Positions 11,389-19,392 of a stretch of DNA of 64,000 bases are shown piece by piece. The first letter of the stretch is position 1; the number at the start of each line of letters is the position of its first letter. Source of the DNA: Clostridia bacterium (GTDB lineage: Bacteria > Bacillota > TC1 > UBA5767); NCBI GenBank assembly GCA_016887505.1, contig CP069393.1:2441001-2505000 (forward strand), read 5' to 3'. Position numbers and translations under genes: made by a program. The notes under the pieces are model-generated. The model had not been told where the DNA came from. It did no database searches and saw nothing but the letters and a program-made list of their open reading frames with translations.

Positions 11389-12188
11389 AAATTGTAGTGA
11401 AAGGCGCCGGAGATCTTGCAACAGGCGTCGCTTATGTACTCAAAAGAGCTGGCTTTCAGGTCGTTATGACGGAAATCGCAGAACCCACAGTTATTCGTAG
11501 GACGGTATCCTTTGCGGATTGCATGTATAAAGAGAAGGCTGTGGTGGAAAATATGGTAGCCAAACGAGCTGATTTTTCAAACTACCAAGAGATACTAGCG
11601 GAAAATAGCATTCCCGTACTGGCGGACCCTGAGGCCAAGATTATTCAAGAGTTTCAACCGCGAGTCGTAGTAGACGCCATTCTTGCCAAAAAAAATCTTG
11701 GAACCAGTATGGATGATGCGGAACTGGTTATTGGATTGGGCCCAGGCTTTTGTGCCGGCAGGGATGTTCATGTGGTGATTGAGACCATGCGGGGACATGA
11801 TTTAGGAAGAATTATTCTTAAAGGGGAAGCACTACCCAACACCAATACACCGGGCATCATCGGTGGCCGAAGTGCAGATAGGGTGCTAAGAGCACCGAAG
11901 GAAGGACTTTTCAAGGAAATTGTACAGATTGGCGACTATGTAAAAGAGCATGAACTGGTTGCCGAAGTAGATGGTAATGCAATTAAGGCTCCTTTCGATG
12001 GTGTAGTGCGAGGACTGTTGAAAACTGGCTTGGCTGTATTTCCTGGCATGAAGGTGGGAGATGTTGATCCTAGACCGGTACAGAAGAATTGCTACAGCAT
12101 ATCCGATAAGGCGAGAGCACTAGGTGGTGCAACCTTGCTTGCGGTGATGGAACAATTGGGAGGGATTGATGGATTTTCAGATCATTAA
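11385..12188 (+). CDS. yqeB: YqeB/EF2563-family selenium-dependent molybdenum hydroxylase system protein
   Basis: A 267-residue protein of the family found wherever selenium-dependent molybdenum hydroxylases occur. It opens with MKIVVKGAGDLATGVAYVLKRAG, a Rossmann-like start, and contains LVIGLGPGFCAGRDVHVVIET and NTNTPGIIGGRS. A biotinyl-lipoyl-like segment follows (GDYVKEHELVAEVDG ... IKAPFDGVVRGLL). I chose the ATG that overlaps the preceding stop codon; another ATG lies six bases upstream. Its presence suggests that the xanthine dehydrogenase here carries the labile selenium cofactor, not a selenocysteine. That is inferred from the family. Confidence 0.87.
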   Translation: MKIVVKGAGDLATGVAYVLKRAGFQVVMTEIAEPTVIRRTVSFADCMYKEKAVVENMVAKRADFSNYQEILAENSIPVLADPEAKIIQEFQPRVVVDAILAKKNLGTSMDDAELVIGLGPGFCAGRDVHVVIETMRGHDLGRIILKGEALPNTNTPGIIGGRSADRVLRAPKEGLFKEIVQIGDYVKEHELVAEVDGNAIKAPFDGVVRGLLKTGLAVFPGMKVGDVDPRPVQKNCYSISDKARALGGATLLAVMEQLGGIDGFSDH

Positions 12189-13176
12189 GGAGATTGTAAA
12201 CAACAAAGGTAGGGAAATGGCCTTGGCTACAATTATTCAAGCCACTGGCTCGACCCCTCGTCATGAGGGGACGAACATGCTGGTCTTTTCCGATGGAAGC
12301 TTTGTTGGAACGGTGGGGGGCGGAACCGGCGAAGAACGAATTCGCCAGTTTGCTCTTAGCGTGATTAAGGATAAAAAGAATGCGATCTCTCAAATCACGT
12401 TGCAAGACGATATAGCCATGAAAGAAGGCATGATTTGTGGGGGCACCATGAAGACCCACGTGGAGTATGTACGGGAGACAAAAACCTATGAAAGGATTCT
12501 GTCTTTGCTAAACAACAAGGAGCAAGGTATTCTCTTTCGTGATTTGGAAGGAGATAAAAAGATTCTTGTTTCTGAAAAAGAAGCCAAGAACCAGTCGGAA
12601 CTGGCCCGTGAATTGCTGCCGGATGAACTTTTGACGAGATTGTTACACCGTGATAAGTTTTGTGTCAAAGGTCGGTGGGTGATTGAGGCAGTTACGCCGT
12701 ATGAAAAGATGGTGGTATTTGGGGGTGGACATATCTCGATACCGCTTACGGAGATGGCTTCTCGCTGCGAGTTTGAGGTGACTGTCATAGATGACCGTCC
12801 TGAGTTTGCCAATAAGGAACGTTTTCCATGGGCAGATTTAGTCCTATGTAAACCCTTTGAGAAGGCGTTGTCTGAGATTGGTTTTGATACGGCTACCTAT
12901 GTGGTGCTAGTTACTAGAGGGCATGCCTACGATATGATTTGTCTTAGAGAAATATTGAAGAATCCGTGTAAGTATATTGGAATGATTGGATCTAAGTCTA
13001 GGGTAAAAACACTTCTTAACAATTTAGAAGAAGAAGGCTATGACAGGGAACTGTTGGATTCAATCTATACACCGATTGGATTGCCAATAGGGGCGGAGAC
13101 CACGCAGGAAATTGCCATTTCTATTATGTCTGAAATTATTGCGCTTAGACGAGATCGGATTGCTCATTTCTCATAA
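12169..13176 (+). CDS. XdhC/CoxI-family molybdenum hydroxylase maturation factor
   Basis: A 335-residue protein with an N-terminal XdhC_CoxI domain (ATIIQATGSTPRHEGTNML, then GTVGGGTGEERI) and a C-terminal Rossmann domain (MVVFGGGHISIPLTEMA ... VTVIDDRPEFAN ... VLVTRGHAYDMICLREIL). Proteins of this type bind molybdenum cofactor and help insert its terminal sulfur or selenium ligand into apo-xanthine dehydrogenase. It is not the 2Fe-2S subunit also called XdhC, encoded at 36.0 kb. The ATG at 12169 lies 20 bases before the preceding stop, so the three maturation genes form one tightly overlapping operon. Confidence 0.9.
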   Translation: MDFQIIKEIVNNKGREMALATIIQATGSTPRHEGTNMLVFSDGSFVGTVGGGTGEERIRQFALSVIKDKKNAISQITLQDDIAMKEGMICGGTMKTHVEYVRETKTYERILSLLNNKEQGILFRDLEGDKKILVSEKEAKNQSELARELLPDELLTRLLHRDKFCVKGRWVIEAVTPYEKMVVFGGGHISIPLTEMASRCEFEVTVIDDRPEFANKERFPWADLVLCKPFEKALSEIGFDTATYVVLVTRGHAYDMICLREILKNPCKYIGMIGSKSRVKTLLNNLEEEGYDRELLDSIYTPIGLPIGAETTQEIAISIMSEIIALRRDRIAHFS

Positions 13177-13257
13177 TTTCGAGATTACTATCTGGATAAA
13201 AGCGGCTCCTGCTGGTGTTTTTATCAAATAATGAAATTAACCGGGTTGAAATTTGAA

Positions 13258-13294
13258 AATATAAGTTAACTTATATTAAAGAATGTTGTAAAAT
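13258..13294 (+). promoter_or_regulatory. glyA promoter overlapped by a 20-bp perfect palindrome
   Basis: Positions 13258-13277 form a perfect 20-base palindrome centred on GTTAAC. A -35-like TTAACT (13266-13271) lies inside it, 17 bases before TAAAAT (13289-13294). A repressor bound here would cover the -35 box. The start codon is 52 bases after the -10 box. Confidence 0.55.
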
Positions 13295-13345
13295 AATAGG
13301 AAGAGCCCCATCTAGGGTTAAAATAAAATATAGGTAGGTGTAGTT

Positions 13346-14716
13346 ATGATTAGATTAAAGGAATTTGATCCAGAAATTGCTGAAGTACTACAAAAGGAAA
13401 GAGCAAGACAAGACCGAAAAATCGAGCTCATCGCCAGCGAAAACTTTGTTAGCCCTGCCGTGATGCAGGTGCAAGGTAGCGTTCTTACGAATAAATACGC
13501 GGAAGGTTATCCTGGAAAGCGTTATTATGGTGGTTGTGAGTATGTTGACGTAGCCGAAGATTTGGCTAGAAAACGGGCTTGTGAACTGTTTGGCGCTGAC
13601 CATGCAAACGTACAACCTCACTCAGGCGCAAGCGCCAATTTGGGTGTATACCTAGCATGCCTGAAACCTGGTGATACCGTACTTGGCATGAGCCTAGCAC
13701 ACGGTGGTCACTTGACTCATGGTTCACCGGTTAACATTTCTGGCTTGTGGTTTAATTTTGAATCCTATGGTGTTCAGCCTGACACGGAAACCATTGATAT
13801 GGATGTTGTTTTGGAAAGAGCCAAAGAAGTCAAACCCAAGCTGATTGTAGCTGGTGCATCTGCCTATTCTAGAGTTTTTGATTTCAAACGCTTTAGAGAA
13901 ATCGCAGATGAAGTCGGCGCACTCTTGATGGTAGATATGGCTCATATTGCTGGTTTGGTAGCAACTGGCCTTCATCCCTCACCCGTACCGTATGCAGACT
14001 TTGTAACCACTACAACACATAAGACATTGCGTGGACCTAGAGGCGGTATGATTCTTTGCAAAGCAGAACATGCTAAGAAAATTGACAAGGCAATATTCCC
14101 AGGTTTGCAAGGTGGCCCATTGATGCACGTTATTGCAGCGAAAGCGGTAGCCTTTAAAGAAGCCCTACAACCAGAATTTAAAACCTATCAGCAACAGGTT
14201 ATCAATAATGCAGCAACCCTAGCCGATTCCTTAAGTGAAGCTGGACTACATATCGTATCTGGTGGTACAGACAATCACGTAATGTTGGTTGATGTACGTT
14301 CTAGAAATATGACAGGAAAAGTTGCAGAAGCTCGTTTAGATGAAATTGGAATTACTTGCAACAAGAACTCGATTCCATTTGATCCAGAGAGCCCATTCGT
14401 TACGAGTGGTATCCGCTTGGGTGCTCCTGCTGCTACGACTAGAGGTTTCAAAGAAGAGGATATGAAGAAAGTCGCTAGCCTGATTGACCGTGCATTATCC
14501 GATGAATTTGATAGCAACCTTGCAGGACTGCAAGCAGAAGTAACTGCTATCTGTGATGCACACCCTCTGTACTCTGACCTAAAAGCGTTGGATGATATGA
14601 CCGATAAAATGTTATCTGCCAAAGATGGTTTTGAAGACATAAAGGGTAGCGCATTTGAATTGGCCAATGAAGCCAAGGATAAGGCTGGAGAACTATGGAG
14701 CCGCCTGACCAAATAA
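13346..14716 (+). CDS. glyA: Serine hydroxymethyltransferase with C-terminal extension
   Basis: A 456-residue PLP enzyme interconverting serine and glycine with tetrahydrofolate. Hallmarks are [46 protein letters not shown] and the PLP lysine in [13 protein letters not shown] (K226). Family members end near residue 415 (here around CDAHPLY). About 40 further residues, rich in Lys, Glu and Ala and probably helical, form an extension ([12 protein letters not shown] ... [10 protein letters not shown]). Its position inside a purine-catabolism locus suggests it handles glycine and one-carbon units released from the purine ring rather than ordinary biosynthesis. Confidence 0.95.
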   Translation: MIRLKEFDPEIAEVLQKERARQDRKIELIASENFVSPAVMQVQGSVLTNKYAEGYPGKRYYGGCEYVDVAEDLARKRACELFGADHANVQPHSGASANLGVYLACLKPGDTVLGMSLAHGGHLTHGSPVNISGLWFNFESYGVQPDTETIDMDVVLERAKEVKPKLIVAGASAYSRVFDFKRFREIADEVGALLMVDMAHIAGLVATGLHPSPVPYADFVTTTTHKTLRGPRGGMILCKAEHAKKIDKAIFPGLQGGPLMHVIAAKAVAFKEALQPEFKTYQQQVINNAATLADSLSEAGLHIVSGGTDNHVMLVDVRSRNMTGKVAEARLDEIGITCNKNSIPFDPESPFVTSGIRLGAPAATTRGFKEEDMKKVASLIDRALSDEFDSNLAGLQAEVTAICDAHPLYSDLKALDDMTDKMLSAKDGFEDIKGSAFELANEAKDKAGELWSRLTK

Positions 14717-14757
14717 GGTTTACCCAGAACGTTTATACAGAACAATATGATTGAAAG

Positions 14758-14806
14758 AAGTGCACCTTGAATGTTGGATGAAAAAGCAGCATTTGGAGGT
14801 GCACTT
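14758..14806. repeat. Inverted repeat downstream of glyA
   Basis: AAGTGCACCT (14758-14767) is the perfect inverse of AGGTGCACTT (14797-14806). An inner AATG/CATT pair (14770-14773 with 14790-14793) extends the stem. Only three T residues follow, so it is a weak terminator at best. Confidence 0.55.
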
Positions 14807-15099
14807 TGATGTGTACCGGCAAAAGCATGCTCACCGCGTGCAGGCTCGGGATTCAACCTACCGTGTTGGAGCATCCTGCCCCCTTTCTTATCGAGGACTG
14901 GTGTGGTGAAAAAAAGATTTCGTGAGAAATTTTTAAAAATAATTTTTTACGACCAGATGCCGGCGAGATAGGGATACATATTTTCACACAATTGAGTAAA
15001 AGAGAGTAAATAGGACTTATGCCGAGTAAAACAGAGGTATAACAGTTTGAACTCCTTAATTTGTCCGGAATATAATTCAAAATATCTCAATAAGGGTTA
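14807..15099. other. Long non-coding gap between glyA and ygeY
   Basis: No convincing gene lies in this stretch. Its first part is GC-richer than the rest. GCAGG-CTC (14840-14847) can pair with GAG (14869-14871) and CCTGC (14875-14879), with an inner CAAC/GTTG helix (14854-14857 with 14865-14868), giving a bulged stem-loop. GCATGC (14825-14830) can pair with GCGTGC just before it. The second part, from about 14910, is very AT-rich and contains ATTTC-GTGA-GAAAT next to T and A runs, a weak terminator-like hairpin. The function is unknown. Confidence 0.4.
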
Positions 15100-15128
15100 T
15101 TGACAGGGATATGGGTACTGTGTAAGAA
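15100..15128 (+). promoter_or_regulatory. ygeY-ygeW promoter
   Basis: A perfect -35 box TTGACA (15100-15105), a 17-base spacer and TAAGAA (15123-15128). The start codon is 46 bases downstream, behind GGAGGAGG. Confidence 0.75.
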
Positions 15129-15174
15129 TAAGATGCACTTGCAAAGATGGGTTTGTAGTAGGAGGAGGTAGTTT

Positions 15175-16386
15175 ATGGAAAACATTACTGACATCACGAA
15201 ACAAATTAGTGATTATATTGATGAACACAAAAGTGAGATGATCTCATTTCTACGTGAGTTCGTTTCTATCGAGAGCGTAACCTACAACGAAGGCGAAGCC
15301 GTTAACTGGTTGGCCAAGAAAATGGAAGAAATGGGTTACGATGAAGTACGTATCGATGCTATCGGAAACATCCATGGCCGTGTAGGACATGGTGATAAGG
15401 TACTATTGTACGATGCACACATTGATACTGTTGAAACTGGTGATGCCTCTGAATGGGGATTTGATCCTTTAGAAGGCAAAATGGACGAAAATGGAGATAT
15501 CTGGGGCCGTGGCGCTGTAGATGATAAGGGTCCATTGTCCGCCATCGTTTGGGCAGCTAAAGCCATCAAAGATCTTGGCTTAGATGACAAGGTAACCATG
15601 TGGGTAGGTGGTTCCATTTCTGAAGAAGATGTGGAAGGTTCCTGCGCAGAAGAAATGATGAAGCTTGAAGAAGACATTAACCCGGACTACATTATTGTAT
15701 CCGAAGCGTCAGATGGAGAATTGAAGCGTGGTCATAAAGGCAGAGCGTTGATTAAGATTACCGTTCCTGGAAAATGTGCCCATGGCAGTTGTGCCTGGAA
15801 GGGTGAGAACGCGCTGATTAAAGCCTTGCCAATTATTAAAGGAATTGATGCTTTTGATGACTTTAAAGAAGATCCATTTTTGGGTAAAGGTTCTATCGAA
15901 GTAACTAAAGTTGAGTGTAAGACACCTAGCTTGAATACTATTCCTGGTGAAGTAACCATTTATTGCGACAGAAGAATTTCCTGTGGCGAGTCTAGAGAAG
16001 ACCTAATTAAAGAGCTTAAACCTGTTTTGGACTTGGTACCGGATGCAACAGCAGCAATCGATGAAGAATTAGTTGTAAGCTATACCGGTTATGAAATCAA
16101 CGCTGAAGATTACTTCCCTTCATGGGAAATTCCTGAAAGCCATGAAATCATACAAGCTGGTATTGAAGCTTTTGAAGCTGTATTCGGCAAAAAAGCAGTT
16201 GTAAGCAAATGGGACTTTTGCACCAACGCAACTTCCCTGTGTGCCAAAACTGGCGTACCTGCATTGGGCTTTGGCCCTGGGGATTCCAGCCTGTGCCATT
16301 CTACGGAAGACAAAGTCAACGTAGATGAGTACTTGGCCGCATCTAAGTTTTTTGCACTGGTAGCACTGACTGCCAGTGAAAAATAA
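15175..16386 (+). CDS. ygeY: YgeY-family selenium-metabolism-linked M20 hydrolase
   Basis: A 403-residue metal-dependent M20-family peptidase/deacylase. Metal ligands are visible in LYDAHIDTVETGD, RGAVDDKGPLSAI and ISEEDVEGS, and the dimerisation domain begins near HKGRALIKITVPG. The sequence FVSIESVTYNEGEAVNWLAKKM at the start is typical of YgeY. In the purine-degradation clusters of gut anaerobes YgeY stands next to YgeW and is thought to hydrolyse an intermediate of purine-ring breakdown. The ATG follows GGAGGAGG. It is 28 bases before ygeW and shares its promoter. Confidence 0.9.
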   Translation: MENITDITKQISDYIDEHKSEMISFLREFVSIESVTYNEGEAVNWLAKKMEEMGYDEVRIDAIGNIHGRVGHGDKVLLYDAHIDTVETGDASEWGFDPLEGKMDENGDIWGRGAVDDKGPLSAIVWAAKAIKDLGLDDKVTMWVGGSISEEDVEGSCAEEMMKLEEDINPDYIIVSEASDGELKRGHKGRALIKITVPGKCAHGSCAWKGENALIKALPIIKGIDAFDDFKEDPFLGKGSIEVTKVECKTPSLNTIPGEVTIYCDRRISCGESREDLIKELKPVLDLVPDATAAIDEELVVSYTGYEINAEDYFPSWEIPESHEIIQAGIEAFEAVFGKKAVVSKWDFCTNATSLCAKTGVPALGFGPGDSSLCHSTEDKVNVDEYLAASKFFALVALTASEK

Positions 16387-16414
16387 GCATTGCTATTAAG
16401 GAGAGGAGAAAAAG

Positions 16415-17416
16415 ATGAAAACTTTATTAAAAGGCAAACACTTGTTATCTACCAAAGATTGGACCAACGAAGAGTTGGAAACACTATTTCTCACCACTGA
16501 GAGATTAAAACTGGAAAACACCCTGGGTATTCAGCACGACGATATCCTGCGTTCAAAATCTTTATTCATGCTGTTCTTCGAGGAATCTACAAGAACTAGA
16601 AACGCATTTGAGTGTGGTATTACTCAATTGGGTGGTCACGGTAACTACCTGACTCCCAAAGCTACTCAAGTTGACCATGGCGAAACTCCTAAAGATACTG
16701 TAGAAGTATTGGGCAGAATGGGCCACGGTATTGGTATCCGTAACACCTTGGTTGGCGGAAACGATTGGATGCAAAAAGTTGCAGCAGCTTCCAACATTCC
16801 TGTTTACAACATGCAGTGTGACATTTGGCACCCAACGCAAGCTTTGGCTGACATGTTCACCATTAGAGAAAAATTCGGCAGAGATTTGAAAGGCAAAAAA
16901 TTTGTTATTTCCTGGACTTCTGCTGGTAACTACATGAGACCTCTTTCTATGGCTAACTCCTTGGTATCTATCATGACTCGTTTTGGCATGGACGTTACCT
17001 TGGCTCACCCAGAGAAATTTGATATTCTTCCTGAAGCGGTAGCTTTGGCTGAAGAAAATGCTAGAAAGAACGGCAGCAAGTTCGAAATCGTTCACGATAT
17101 GGACGAAGCTTGTACTGATGCTGATATCATCTATGCAAAAGGTTGGGGCCCAATCATGCACGTAGGCAACGACGAAGCAGCTGGTCTTGAAATGATTGAA
17201 GCTAATCCAGGCTGGATCATCGACCAAAGAAGAATGGAACTTGCAAAAGAGCAAGCCATCTACATGCACTGCATGCCTGCTGATGTAGGTAGCGAAGTAA
17301 CTGAAGAAGTTATGTACGGTCCTCAATCCGTTCTTTACGATGAGGCTGAAAACAGAATGCACACCATTAAAGCACTGATGGCATTGACCATGGGTAACGT
17401 TGGTGGACAAAGATAG
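16415..17416 (+). CDS. ygeW: YgeW-like carbamoyltransferase
   Basis: A 333-residue aspartate/ornithine-carbamoyltransferase-fold enzyme. The carbamoyl-phosphate motif STRTR occurs in FEESTRTRNAFECG (about residue 55), followed by the HPTQALADMFT segment and the C-terminal HCMPADVG motif. The substrate loop differs from arginine-biosynthetic enzymes, and the pairing with YgeY points to YgeW. That family is proposed to run in the catabolic direction, giving carbamoyl phosphate that carbamate kinase (30.3 kb) turns into ATP. It is shorter than E. coli YgeW. The exact substrate cannot be read from sequence. Confidence 0.87.
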   Translation: MKTLLKGKHLLSTKDWTNEELETLFLTTERLKLENTLGIQHDDILRSKSLFMLFFEESTRTRNAFECGITQLGGHGNYLTPKATQVDHGETPKDTVEVLGRMGHGIGIRNTLVGGNDWMQKVAAASNIPVYNMQCDIWHPTQALADMFTIREKFGRDLKGKKFVISWTSAGNYMRPLSMANSLVSIMTRFGMDVTLAHPEKFDILPEAVALAEENARKNGSKFEIVHDMDEACTDADIIYAKGWGPIMHVGNDEAAGLEMIEANPGWIIDQRRMELAKEQAIYMHCMPADVGSEVTEEVMYGPQSVLYDEAENRMHTIKALMALTMGNVGGQR

Positions 17417-17432
17417 TAATCTTAAAAATGGA

Positions 17433-17461
17433 AGAGACTGCATTGGCAGTCTCTTTTTTTT
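17433..17461 (+). terminator. Terminator after ygeW
   Basis: AGAGACTGC (17433-17441), loop ATTG, GCAGTCTCT (17446-17454), then a T run. Perfect nine-base stem. Confidence 0.93.
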
Positions 17462-17491
17462 GTGGTGGATAGAACCGGTTCCAATTATCCG

Positions 17492-17519
17492 TTGATTGTC
17501 TGAAGACTTGTGATATAAT
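17492..17519 (+). promoter_or_regulatory. Promoter of the aldehyde:ferredoxin oxidoreductase gene
   Basis: TTGATT (17492-17497), a 16-base spacer and TATAAT (17514-17519) with a TG extension at 17511-17512. The start codon is at 17551. Confidence 0.75.
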
Positions 17520-17550
17520 GAGATTATACGAAATGAATAGGGGTGTAATT

Positions 17551-19263
17551 ATGAAATTATTGCGCATCAATGTAGCCGATCAGAGCTACAAATTTGAAGA
17601 ACTTACGGGTGATGACCAGCTATTGGGTGGTAGAGGGTTAACCAATAAGATTATTACAGAAGAGATTCCTCCAGGCTGTGATGCTATGGGAAGACACAAC
17701 AAGCTGATATTTGCGACTGGCCTTATGCCAGATTCAGCAGTTTCTTCTGGTGGCAGGATTTCTATTGGGTGTAAGAGTCCTCTTACTGGTGGTGTGAAGG
17801 AAGCCAACAGTGGTGGTATCGTGGCGAATTCCATGGCAAAACAAGGAATTCGGGGTATTATCCTGGAAGAAAAAGCAGATAAGGATTCTCTTTGGTTACT
17901 TAAAATTGAAAACGATACGGTGGAATTTATCGACGCTAAGGAATATTCTGGCTTGGGCAACTTCAGCCTAGCGAAGAAATTGTTTGAAAAATATAGCGAA
18001 GACTATGCCATTATTTCGGTGGGACCTTCTGGTGAGTATGGCATGATGGGTAGTGGTATAGCCAATACCGATATGTTCTCAAGACAAAGCAGAATGTCAG
18101 CGCGCGGAGGAATCGGTGCGGTGATGGGTGAAGTGAAACGCGTGAAAGCGATTCTGATTCCTAGAAAAGGTAGTTACCAACTGCCTAATAGAAACTCGGA
18201 TGCCTTTAAGAAAGCCAGAATGGCTTTTAATACTTGTATCGCAACCAGTGATCGTCCAAAAGCCATGAAAAAATATGGTACCGCTGACACGGTGATGCCG
18301 GTTCAAAAACTGGGTGGACTTCCTACTAGGAATTTTTCAGAAGGTACTTTTGAGCATGCGGAGGATATTTCTGGTGAAGCACTTTACGATTTGATCCAGG
18401 AACGTGGTGGTTGCGGACGCAATTGGGAACCCTGCATGCCAGGATGTATCGTACAATGCTCAAACGTAGTGCCTAAGGCCAATGGTGAAGAATTGGTTGC
18501 ACCATTGGAGTATGAGACGATTGCCTTGATGGGCTCCAACTTGGGCTTGGGTACCTTGGATGAAATTGGCGAACTAAACTATATTGCCAACGATCTAGGA
18601 CTAGATACCATTGAATTGGGTGGTGCATTGGGCGTCATGGCTGAAGGTGGCATGGTAGAGTTCGGTGACTTTGAAGGATTTAAAGCCATCATGAACGAAG
18701 TGTATACCGGTGGTATGCGTGGAAGAATTGCCGGAAACGGTGCCAGCCGTGCAGGACAACTGTTAGGCGTCAGACGGATCCCGACTGTTAAAGATCAAAC
18801 GATGAGTGCATATGACCCGCGTGGTGTGAAAGGCACAGGAATTACCTATGCTACGACTCCTATGGGGGCAGACCATACGGCAGGACTTACGGTCTTTATT
18901 CCGAAGGACCACCATGATAAAAACGAGGGTTGGGTAGGAATATCTAGAAATATGCAAATTACGAGAGCCTTATATGATATTGCTGGAATTTGCGCCTTTG
19001 TTACTTCGGCAACGGCTATGCAACCAGAACTTCTTAGAGATATGATTAATACTTTGTATAATCGTGAAGAAACGATTGAAAGCTTAAATAAATGGGCCAT
19101 AGACTTGATTATGTCCGAAAAGGCCTATAACGAGAAGTGCGGACTAGGTAAGAGCACCGACCGCATTCCGGAATTCATGAAGGAAGAACCTCTTCCACCC
19201 TACGATTTACTGTGGGATATTACGGATGAAGAATTGGATGCAATGTGGGAGGACCAGGAATAA
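17551..19263 (+). CDS. Aldehyde:ferredoxin oxidoreductase family protein (tungstopterin, 4Fe-4S)
   Basis: A 570-residue AOR-family enzyme. It opens with the usual MKLLRINVADQSYKFEEL and contains LLGGRGLTNKII and the pterin-region segments TGLMPDS and CKSPLTGG. Four candidate 4Fe-4S cysteines are present: CMPGCIVQC near residue 305 and a late one in NEKCGLGKSTDRIPEF. The family uses tungsten-bispterin to oxidise aldehydes with ferredoxin. The start is the ATG behind AGGGGTG; an upstream in-frame ATG at 17518 overlaps the -10 box and was rejected. Its own promoter and the ygeW terminator make it a separate unit. The substrate is unknown. Confidence 0.9.
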   Translation: MKLLRINVADQSYKFEELTGDDQLLGGRGLTNKIITEEIPPGCDAMGRHNKLIFATGLMPDSAVSSGGRISIGCKSPLTGGVKEANSGGIVANSMAKQGIRGIILEEKADKDSLWLLKIENDTVEFIDAKEYSGLGNFSLAKKLFEKYSEDYAIISVGPSGEYGMMGSGIANTDMFSRQSRMSARGGIGAVMGEVKRVKAILIPRKGSYQLPNRNSDAFKKARMAFNTCIATSDRPKAMKKYGTADTVMPVQKLGGLPTRNFSEGTFEHAEDISGEALYDLIQERGGCGRNWEPCMPGCIVQCSNVVPKANGEELVAPLEYETIALMGSNLGLGTLDEIGELNYIANDLGLDTIELGGALGVMAEGGMVEFGDFEGFKAIMNEVYTGGMRGRIAGNGASRAGQLLGVRRIPTVKDQTMSAYDPRGVKGTGITYATTPMGADHTAGLTVFIPKDHHDKNEGWVGISRNMQITRALYDIAGICAFVTSATAMQPELLRDMINTLYNREETIESLNKWAIDLIMSEKAYNEKCGLGKSTDRIPEFMKEEPLPPYDLLWDITDEELDAMWEDQE

Positions 19264-19342
19264 CGCATCTTGCAATTATTCCTGTCTTCGGGTAAAATGG
19301 TTTTAAGCCTCGTCACGGCATAGTGGCTACTTAAACTAGAGT

Positions 19343-19376
19343 TTAAGGCCTTGCGTAAGCAAGGCCTTAATTTTTT
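19343..19376 (+). terminator. Terminator between the AOR and amidohydrolase genes
   Basis: TTAAGGCCTTGC (19343-19354), loop GTAA, GCAAGGCCTTAA (19359-19370), then six T residues. A competing hairpin TTAAAC-TAGA-GTTTAA (19331-19346) shares the left arm, so the two are mutually exclusive. The next start codon is only 17 bases after the T run, so this may act as an attenuator as well as a terminator. Confidence 0.85.
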
Positions 19377-19392
19377 ATTCGGAGGTGTACGA

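Noticed and set aside
14275-14874. 199-codon minus-strand reading frame over the end of glyA and the gap
   Set aside because: Most of it is antisense to glyA; no ribosome binding site or known motif. The start region is in the hairpin segment.
14820-14880. tRNA-like sequence (CGGGATTCAACCT resembling a T-arm)
   Set aside because: I could not fold a cloverleaf on either strand; acceptor and anticodon stems are lacking.
16415-17416. Annotation as ornithine carbamoyltransferase of arginine biosynthesis
   Set aside because: No arginine genes are near, and it is paired with ygeY, so YgeW is preferred; this is context-based.
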